A DNA stretch of 64,000 bases from Apostichopus japonicus. Lineage: Eukaryota > Echinodermata > Holothuroidea > Aspidochirotida > Stichopodidae. This document shows, one piece after another, positions 36,261 to 45,900 of the stretch. The notes beneath the pieces were generated by a model. The model worked only from the letters and a program-made list of their open reading frames with translations. It made no database searches and was not told the DNA's origin. The stretch spans positions 3,588,501 to 3,652,500 of the forward strand of contig NC_092575.1 in NCBI RefSeq assembly GCF_037975245.1, read 5' to 3'. The first letter of the stretch is position 1; every line of letters starts with the position of its first letter. Made by a program: the position numbers and the translations under genes.

Positions 36261-36289
36261 TTCGGGGATATAATACAATGTAAAGAAAG

Positions 36290-37070
36290 TCCAAAATAGA
36301 AAGTTGAGTCTCGTCTATCCGGCATGCTTAGTGATTAAACTCCGTCATGTATCACGATCTTGTGCAAGGTTTATTGCTTCCCGAAATTGTTAATGTTAAC
36401 GTCCCTAAATTGCGACTTTATTTTTCCAAGCAAGGTAGTCACGGGCCTTCCTACTGGTTTAGAAGTATGTCTCAGTGCTTCTCTTAAAGCAACCTTTGCT
36501 GGAGCGTCCTCCTGGAGTTTTGCTACAAGACCGAAAAATCTCAATCTTCTATGTGCGACTATGGATGACCAAGGTGTTTGGTTGGTTTCATTGTAGAGCT
36601 CATCGTTTGATAACCAATTGTTATTGGTCCATCTAATGTTGAGAATATTACGAAGTAGTCTCCTTTGAAAAGTGTCAATTTTGCGATCAAGATCCTTCGT
36701 TGTGCCCCACAGTTCGCAATTGTACAAAAAAAAACTCTGTAATAAAGCCTCGAAAATCCTAAGGTTTATGTTTCGGCTTATGATTTTGCTTTTGAAAATA
36801 CTTGAAAGTGTGTTGAAAGCACCGTTGGTTATACCATTTCTTCGGTTAATATCTTCTTCGGTCCCCAACAAGCTTCCAACATATAAGAGAGTTCAAAAGG
36901 GTAACATAAATGGTTCGGGCATTTAGTATGTCCGAGATAGTCGTAATTTTTCATCAATCGTTGATCGATATATACATTTTTAAGTTGTTTATGTCTCATT
37001 AGTCCTATGTTTTTTATACTTTCGTAGTCCGAACGACTCCTTTCGACAACCACAGCAATCATCTATAACT
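36290..37070 (-). pseudogene. Non-LTR retrotransposon (LINE), degenerate ORF2 C-terminus
   Basis: The minus strand encodes the region after the reverse transcriptase: LLGTEEDINRR, LRIFEALLQSFFLYNCELWG, DTFQRRLLRNILNIRW and AHRRLRFFGLVAKL, then GRPVTTLLGKIKSQ. After a frameshift near 36,375 comes REAINLAQDRDT-stop-RSLITKHAG, where TGA replaces the Trp codon usual in the 'LAQDRxxWRSL' ending of this family. The final stop is at 36,317-36,315. At least one more frameshift lies near 36,880. It is a 5'-truncated dead copy whose 3' UTR meets the end of the U2 gene. The clade is not resolved. Confidence 0.82.
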
Positions 37071-38700
37071 AAGAGGAATGTTAGAATTAAGCACATTGGC
37101 CTATCCTCCTAGTTTTATATATCATCAGAGTTGTTTAGAGAAGTTCAGTCTAAGAACGACATATGATGCAGGGAAATAACCAACACATATTACTACTTGA
37201 TGGGAAAATGCAATTTATTTTCTCATAAGATGGGTCTTTCTCAAAGATGGTTGTGGCTTTCCCTCTTTAATATATAATTTGAAATAATCATTGACAGTGA
37301 ATTATTGGGGGGGGGGGGGGAGAGGATACTCCAAAAGATTTTACGGTAATTTCAAACACTCACAAATGTACACATTAAAGTTCTTGCTTTGAGCTTATTG
37401 TTTGCAGTTAAAAACTTGTGTGGACCTATTAATAATTACAACAGGAACCCTATTCATTCGGGGTGTTATTTCTTCGCTCTCTTTCTCCCAGTCCCGTAGC
37501 CAGAGTTCATTGCGGGTGGGGTTTGGGGGTGGGGTGGGGGATTGGGGTTGGATGAGGGGTCGGGGATTGGGGGTGGGTGAAATGGTTCAGACATGTTGAA
37601 TATTGGCGGATGTCCGTCCTGGTGTACCGTCTATGGAAGGGGTCTTCCCTGCTTTGAAAAAATAATTAAAAGAAAGATTTAATGCAAAAAGATGATACTA
37701 TTTCTATAGTGTGCAGTCAAAGTTTGAATTTAAAATGGAATCTCGATTAAAGTTTGAAAAACAAATGGTCCGGTAGCATGTTCTCGCCTATACCCGCCAA
37801 CGGTATCTGAATTAACTGTACGCCATTTACAGCTACGTCAAATAAATATAAATGTACTGCACCCCAGTTGCCACGCCCTCCCCCTCTTTTGGTGTGGACA
37901 TGCAACCGAGAAAAAGTACAGGTAATAATGAAATTGTCAATTGCCTTATATCTGGTGTGAAGATGTGCTGTTATATGTTAAATACTTTGAAAGAAAGTTT
38001 GAGAATTTTTGGTGAGGGGGGGGGGGGAGGGTGGGCGAGACGGAACATTTCCCATGGCTACAGCCTGCATTCTCCTCCGTTATACACCGGGGGGGGGGGG
38101 TCATGTCTGTTTATGCTTGTTAGTTCACTAAAAAAAATAGTAATAAAACTGAATTAGGTGGGCTGGGCATTACAGAAGAGGTCCATGCAAATTTGGCAGT
38201 AAATGTATGTATTTATCAAACCTGTAACTTTGAGTGTCTCCATCCAATCCCAGACTCACACATAATCTTAGACCAAATCCTTATTACAGTATAGTGCTCT
38301 ATTTTAATCTATGAAGGAGCTGGCAATTACATATGGTGGCTTACATCTCTCCGGGCCCTAATATTTCCATGAAATAAATATAGGCCAGTCCACATATCAT
38401 ATAATCGATGATGTCATATGTGTTTCACTGTTCAAGGCACAACAACGGGCACATATAACCCCTGGTTTGGGCAATAATGATAAAAGAAACTTATGTTGAC
38501 TTCGCGACGCATGCGCACGTACCGTTGCGCTGTTGCAAGTCGATGACTAGTTACGTATCCTTATATACTAAAGCGACTAGAACAGGCAGTCTTGTTTACG
38601 GACATAACGATGCTAAGCAACAACCCACGAGCGTCATCAAAACCACTGCAAGCGACGCGTCTGCGCGCATCCATCTATAAAACCGTCCTCTAATGTTGTG
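37070..38700. other. No gene recognised
   Basis: G runs near 37,307, 38,015 and 38,090. Around 38,500-38,680 the sequence is richer in CpG than its surroundings, possibly the promoter-proximal region of the gene that follows. No exon was supported. Confidence 0.5.
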
Positions 38701-38743
38701 CATCACGTAGACCTATCTGTTATAGCGTGTTAATACTTTGCGA

Positions 38744-38750
38744 TATAAAT
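38744..38750 (+). promoter_or_regulatory. Possible TATA box of the ataxin-2-like gene
   Basis: TATAAAT about 240 bp upstream of the ATG at 38,991. Similar AT words follow nearby, so it is only a candidate. Confidence 0.3.
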
Positions 38751-38990
38751 ATGTATATATACTATAGTCACACAGTCAAGAACGTCCAGATGCGCTCTGC
38801 GTTCAATAAATAACACGTATTGCGTTCTTACAACGCGTTCATATTTTAACAAGCGTCTACCTAGATCCTATTGCGTAACAAATAAAACCAATATAGTTTT
38901 GTTTACAGTAAACTTACCACGTACTGCACAATCACTTCATATCGATACATACAGCGATCTAGTTGTGTTTTATCTCGAAGAGCTTTCACC

Positions 38991-39093
38991 ATGCTACTAC
39001 TAGCTATTAATCTAATTCTGACCTTCCTGCCCTTGCTTTACTTTCTCGTTGAAGGATTTGTCAACATCATCCGAGACTGGCTAGGTGGAGTCG
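38991..39093 (+). CDS. Exon 1 of the ataxin-2-like gene (signal anchor)
   Basis: ATG opens a hydrophobic stretch (LLLAINLILTFLPLLYFLV) followed by EGFVNIIRDW, then donor GTGAGT in phase 1. The segment looks like an ER or lipid-droplet signal anchor, comparable in style to the N-terminus of SDR16C/17-beta-HSD11 enzymes, though no such enzyme follows. An upstream exon cannot be excluded. Confidence 0.65.
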
Positions 39094-39897
39094 GTGAGTA
39101 CTTGCAACAATTTTCATAAATTTTTATCGCTATGTGATGTGGACAAAATATGTTAATGAAGCATGATCGATTTTTGCTGTCTCCGATATAAACAGGAAGT
39201 ATTTCCCTGTGAATGTTATAACAAATTGTCAAGATCCACAGTGGGAGGGTGTGGGGGGGGGGGGACGGGGTCTTGGTGCGGTAGGGTTGGAACCGGCATC
39301 ATGGTTATAGTGTAAGCAATATATAAAAAAATCCTAGCTGTGTCAATATTATTTTATCGCCATTTAAATTTACGGAGGGGCTATATGCCCGTGCTCGGAA
39401 ACGGTGTCCCATTCGAACATTACTTGGTAGAACTGAATAAGGCTAGCATAACCTACTTGATTCCCGAATTGAGGGGCGAAGCCCGGACCCAAACCCTGTT
39501 TTAGTGGCCCATCTAATCCTTGGCCCCGGACCCATAAGTTAATTGTTGCGCAGCTGATCCCAACATTCAAATATAGTCGCCTAGTTGGTAATGGATTAAC
39601 CTAGCGTTTGGATTACGTACGTGTTTTTTAGGATTAAATACCTTCTGGATTATGTACACTATTGTCATACAACATGTAGCATTGCGACACTCGCTCTGCA
39701 GGCATAATGCGTGTGACGTCATTGTTGTAATTGTTTTTCTTTTAAAGACAACGGCCCCAGGAAAACTATGGCTTGGTTGTTAGGAGAACTGAGGCGTCAG
39801 AACCGACGAGGTAAGTTAAAATAATCTAGTCAGTGAGTTATTTATCTTATTCATTTTACTATGTTTTTTTTTCATATAAACATACATATATACATAC

Positions 39898-39938
<41 letters not shown>

Positions 39939-42900
39939 CGTAAATCCACCGTAACTAAAGTTAGTTCTATAAAACAGAACCTGTTCACATAAACGCTTCC
40001 ACAACTTTGTTTATTCAAAACTTGTAGAGAGGATTCGTGATCGGCAAAGAAGACAAATCCGTCGTCATCTGAAGAAGATCAACAAGAAGCAGACAAGAAC
40101 AACATCTAAAGATCTCCATAAGACCGTGGTAATGTCACACATATATTATATTGGTCGGGGTAGACAACCCTTATAATGTCACATATATATTATATAGGCC
40201 GGATTGACACCCTGGTAATGGATAATGTCATAATATATAATGTCATGTAATGTCTTATATATATTACAGGGGCGAGTAGATTTATTATTAACGTAAATTA
40301 GAGACACGAATTTTATCTATAAGAAGGTTAATTACCCCCCCCCCCCCCCCCCAAGAAAACACGAAAGTAAAGAAAATTTTGTTATTATGGGCTGTATAAG
40401 AGAAAACTTACTCCATTGTAGTATGAGCCCTTATAATTAAATGAAATAATACATGTAAACAAATATTAGTTTTGCTCACCGCCAGGAATTAAATTACTTA
40501 TTTGATGCTAGCGCCCTCTCTTTAAATGTAAATTCTGAAGAATACTGACTTTTAAAAAACAAAAGCCCTGTTCTGTGTCAGGAGGACGTTTGTTTTACCC
40601 TCCTTCTCCTTAGGTTGTTCCGTTGTCGACCAGGTATCCAAAGGTGCAGATTGCCAGGTCTTATAACCCGGGCGACAGTTCTAACGACACCGTGTCCCCT
40701 AATGTTTCCTAAAATATCTTCCGAAATGAGAATACAGTGACTATTCTTTAACCCATATTTTCCCGGGCATCTTTCATATTTTCCAGTGCCCCTAATTGAG
40801 CCCGGGCCCCGAGGCTGTACCCCTTGAACCCTCTTTCACCAGGTCGATACATTTAAAAGTAATTACATGCAGTTAAAAGTTAAGTGATAACATGGATTGT
40901 CTGTTTCATCTTCAACTATTCTGTTTTCCTCTTGGACAGGACCAGACTACCGTAAGGAATGTCCTCATCTGCCTCTTTGATATTTCTCAATCAACCACTG
41001 ACCTTGGAATGACCTTGACCACGTGAGTACTTTCAATTGGCATTTGCTTCCTTCATGACAATTTATATACTGTTCTGCTATATCGAACTTCCTTAAGCCA
41101 TGCATTAATTAATCGGGTATGTTTTATTTTGTTGTATATAGCGATAAACAGAAGACCGGAATGGAACTTGTTCCTTATCGACCACCGGCCAGTTTACTGA
41201 ACCTTCGGGTTGATGTTACCGGTGAGTTGTCCTATTATGTTTGAATGTTGCACATGGGAGAGTACAACGTGGGGGGAGATGTGAGGGGGAGGGATGGGTG
41301 TTGCAAGGGGATGGAGTTTGGGGTACCGGAGAGATTGGGCGAAAGTTGTACAGAAATTCAAACATCGTTGATTTTCGCTGATATATTCACAAATTATCAG
41401 TTATCCTCAAATTTGAAAAATGCTTCGATTTATAATATAATAAATTTTAATAGATAAAATTTGCCTCGTCTGTTTGCTGTTCTGGTGTGACAAAACTCCT
41501 CAAGATGACTTAATATTATTTTATATTCTTTAATTCCAACATATTAACATGCGCATTTGGCAATCTATTCTGTCTTGTGTTTCCAATAGCTGCATGTGAA
41601 CTTGCTCGCGTGTTTCAAACCATGCTTGCTGCCGTCCATGCATCACAAACCACCCTTCGGGGAAACATGGCGGCTTATTCACCTACGGGACTGGAAGTTG
41701 TGGTTTATAGACCTCACCCCTTCTTTCATCGATTGACCCTTGACCTCACAGGTGAGGCAACAACCTCTCAAGTTTATAATAATTCCTTAATTCTGAAGTC
41801 GTCAGTTTGTAAGAGATATGTGAATAACCTAAGATGACAGATAACATGACTGATTGATTGAGCAGAACATTACACCAAAACAATGAAAAATGAGTAAATT
41901 ATTGTTGTAATCAGTCCATAATGTAACTTCTATGTTTTATTTAGTTGCCTGTGACATTGCCCGGATGATCCAGTCACCATCTGCTGCCCTCATTTACGCA
42001 GATAACAGCAAACTTAAAGTCTTCAACATCCTTGATGGCAATGATTATGTTCAAACACAGGTGAGGATGAATTTGAAAATAAGTTGTTTCTTTAATGTAT
42101 CAATACCTGTTTGCTGATGAATATCGGAAAACAAACTTCCGAAGTAGATACGATGTTTCTGACCAGGTAGGTTTGTTGGAGAAAAGCTGTCGCATTCGAA
42201 AGAAAGAATTTATTTTCTGTTGCCCTTATGGTGTAAACGATTACCGTTAAATCAACTGCGACCGCCCATGTCCGAATGTTCATTACACAAATGTAAACAA
42301 AATAGTCTACATATGCAGCTCGCTCAAGATTTAACGCAGTCCTATACTCGTATCGTGCACTTCTTACAATTCCGCGGAGGAAACATCTGAAAGCACTTGT
42401 TTATTCATTGACATGACACAATTTTGCAAGCTATTTCTGTAAGACCGAGAGAAAGATACAATTCAAGAGAAGGGACCTTAGATAGACTAGTCATGAAAGT
42501 GAAAGTAGTCATAGGCCTAACGGTCGTAAACAAAACAGAGAGATTTGATTGGCGCATGATCTGTTGAGCGTGGCTTTCAAATTTTGATTGAAGTTCGTAG
42601 AATCTACGGACTCATTAAAAAATCTGGCTACTTTAATTCAGCTCAAACTTTTTAACGACAGATAACTCCATAAATATAATGAATATTGATATGAAATTGC
42701 ATAGAACGGTGTCAATTTTCACTGAGCTTTTAGTGCAGTAAGCTGGAAAGGTCGAAGTTGAAATCTGGCAAACAGGCACTGAGACTTTAAAAACTTTTTC
42801 ATAACAACTCAATAGAAAGAAAAACACATATGAGAAGGTTATTAATATGCAACTGCGTATTCGTCAGTGATTACCAACTGTAGTGTGGTATTAACACAGT

Positions 42901-45900
42901 TGTTACACGACTCTGAGGCAGGCACGCAAACCAAGTCTCTCTCAATGTTTTACAGTTATGTTTCATGAATTTACTATTGTAAAATGAGTTCGCTTTTTTA
43001 TACTTTTCGAATAAGAAACTGAATGTTTTTCCTTTATTTGTTGACAGATTGTCGCTGATGAAACAGTTATTGTGGACAGCGAGAAACAATCTTGTGATGA
43101 CATCTTTCCTCTCAGAGAAAGGTAAGACAAGACACCAGCTATTTAATGGTTGCATTTTTTACTATTATACCGAAGAGCAGATATTGGGAAAATGACTCCT
43201 TCTAAAAAGGATCAAACTTGGCTAGCGCCCTCTAATTATAATAGCGACGTTAATAAGATAAATGAATTTCATTTCTGTATTTTGTGTACTTGTATAGCTG
43301 CAACCAACAGCAGACTGACGTCACTACTGGACTGGAAACTTACAATGAAAGATATGTTGAGAAAGAAGGTTCTAACGGTAAGCTCGAATAAATTTATTTT
43401 CGTATTGTTATACATCACTTAGTATAATTCATGTCAATTGCTTAGTATGTTTCCGATATTGTTGCACTCTATCTTGTAGGAAGATGCATAATGTTTTAAA
43501 GACATTAAACAGGAATGACAAAAAAAAAATCATGAGAAAGGAAATTTACAAGAGAATGAACTTTTTTGGAGGTATGGAACCGTCACCAACTTTTTTGTTG
43601 TTTGCCCAACAGCTTTCCTTTTTGACGAAGATATTGCCAAACTCCCTTACGTCGAACCAATGAGACCACAACAACTGGTCAAGTGGGAGGAGCTTAGTGA
43701 CGTAACTGACCATGGCCTCGATTTAGATCAGGTACAAAGACGAGAAAAACTCTACCAATATTCGAAAAATATTTTGTTTTTCAGTTTTCTCAGACAATAC
43801 TTGTACATATTTTTTTTATGATGGTAAGAGTTGGCGCGAATCTATTAAATTAATTCATTTGAAAATAGAAGGGAACTTTGTGTTCTTCTTGTCATATATA
43901 TAGTGGTGAAGAAATTCGATAGTTATGAATACATTTCATATTTTCAGTATTATGATTATATTTTATCATTTGTCTTCTATTTGTGCATCCTTTATATTGC
44001 AGTTAAAAATGATGACGTTTTGAATATTTATGAATACAGTTGAATTTATGAATAGTTAATAAGATATTTGCTAACTGATCCTTTAATCTTATGGATTCTG
44101 AAAGAATACTGAATCCCAAATAACAAAAGCCCTATTCTGTGTCAGGAGGACGTTTGCTTACCCTCCTTCTCCTTAGGTTATTCCTTTGTCGATAAGGTAT
44201 CCAAAGGTGTAGACAGTCAGGTCTAATAACCCGGGCGACAGTTCTAACGAGACCGGGTCCCCTAATGTTTCCTAAAATATCTTCCGAAATGAGAATACAG
44301 TGACTATTCTTCATCCCATATTTCCGGGGCATCTTCCATAATTTTCCAGTGCCCCTTATTGACCCCGGGCCCCCGGGGCTGTACCTCTTGAACCCTCTCT
44401 TGTCAGGTCGGTAAATTTGTTAGTAACATGCAGTTACAAGTTAAGTGATAAATTGGATTGTCTGTTTCATTTTCAACTATTTTGTTTTCCTCATCGACAG
44501 GACCTGACTACCGTAAGGAATGTCCTCATCTGCCTTTTTGATATTTTTCAATCAACCACTGACCTTGGAATGACCTTGACCACGTGAGTACTTTCAATTG
44601 GCATTTGCTTCCTTCATAACAATTTATATACTGTTCTGCTATATCGAACTTCCTTAAGCCATGCATTAATTAATCGGGTATGTTTTATTTTGTTGTATAT
44701 AGCGATAAACAGAAGACCGGAATGGAACTTGTTCCTTATCGACCACCGGCCAGTTTACTGAACCTTCGGGTTGATGTTACCGGTGAGTTGTCCTATTATG
44801 TTTGAATGTTACACATGGGAGGGTACAGCGTCGGGGAGGGGGAATGGGAGGGGAGGGATGGGTGTTGCAAGGGGATGGAGTTTGGGGTACCGGAGAGATT
44901 GGGCGAAAGTTGTACAGAAATTCAAACATCGTTGATTCTCGCTGATATAGTCACAAATCATCAGTTATCCTCAAATTTGAAAAATGCTTCGATTTATAAT
45001 ATAATAAATTTTAATATATAAAATGTGCCTCGTCTGTTTGCTATGCTGGTGTAACAAAACCCCTCAAGATGACTTTATATTATTATATATTCTTTAATTC
45101 CAACATCTTAACATGCGCATTTGACAATCTATTCTGTTTTGTCATTCCAATAGCTGCATGTGAACTTGCTCGCGTGTTTCAAACCATGCCTGCTGCCGTC
45201 CATGCATCACAAACCACCCGTCGGGAACACGTGACGGAGTATTCACCCACAGGACTGGAAGTTGTGGTTTATAGACCTCGCCACTTCTTTCATCGACTGA
45301 CCCTTGACCTCACAGGTGAGACAATATCCTATCAAGTTAATAAGAATTCTTAAATTCTTAAGTTACAGTTTATAAGAGATATATGAATAACCTAAGATGA
45401 CAGATAAAATGACTAATTGATTGAGCAGAACATTACACCAACACAATGAAAAAGGAGTAAATTATTGTTGTAATCAACTCATAATGTAACTTCTATTTTG
45501 ATTTAGTTGCCTGTGACATTGCCCGGATGTTCCAGTCTCCATCTGCTGCCCTCAGTTTCGTAGATAACAGCAAACCTAGAGTCCTCAACATCCATGCAGA
45601 GCTCCTTGATGGCAATGATGATGTTCAAACACAGGTGAGGATGAATTTGAAAATAAGTTGTTTCTTTAATGTCTCAATACCTGTTTGCTGATGAATTTCA
45701 GAAAACAAACTTCCGAAGTAGATTCGATGATTCTTACTCTAAATGCACTCTGACCAGGTGGGTTTGTTGGAGAAAAGCTGTCGCATTCGAAAGAAAGAAT
45801 TTATTTTCTGTTGCCCTTATGGTGTAAACGATTACCGTTAAATCAACTGCGACCGCCCATGTCCGAATGTTCATTACACAAATGTAAACAAAATAGTCTA

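Noticed and set aside
41245-41457. Plus-strand frame (70 residues), repeated at 44,806-45,021
   Set aside because: Lies in intron 5 of each duplicated unit, and reading into it would break the well-supported exon 5 to exon 6 join.
42633-43155. Minus-strand frames of 64 and 94 residues repeated at 46,224-46,746
   Set aside because: They recur only because the intron and exon 8 are duplicated on the plus strand. They have no splice signals and do not match any family.
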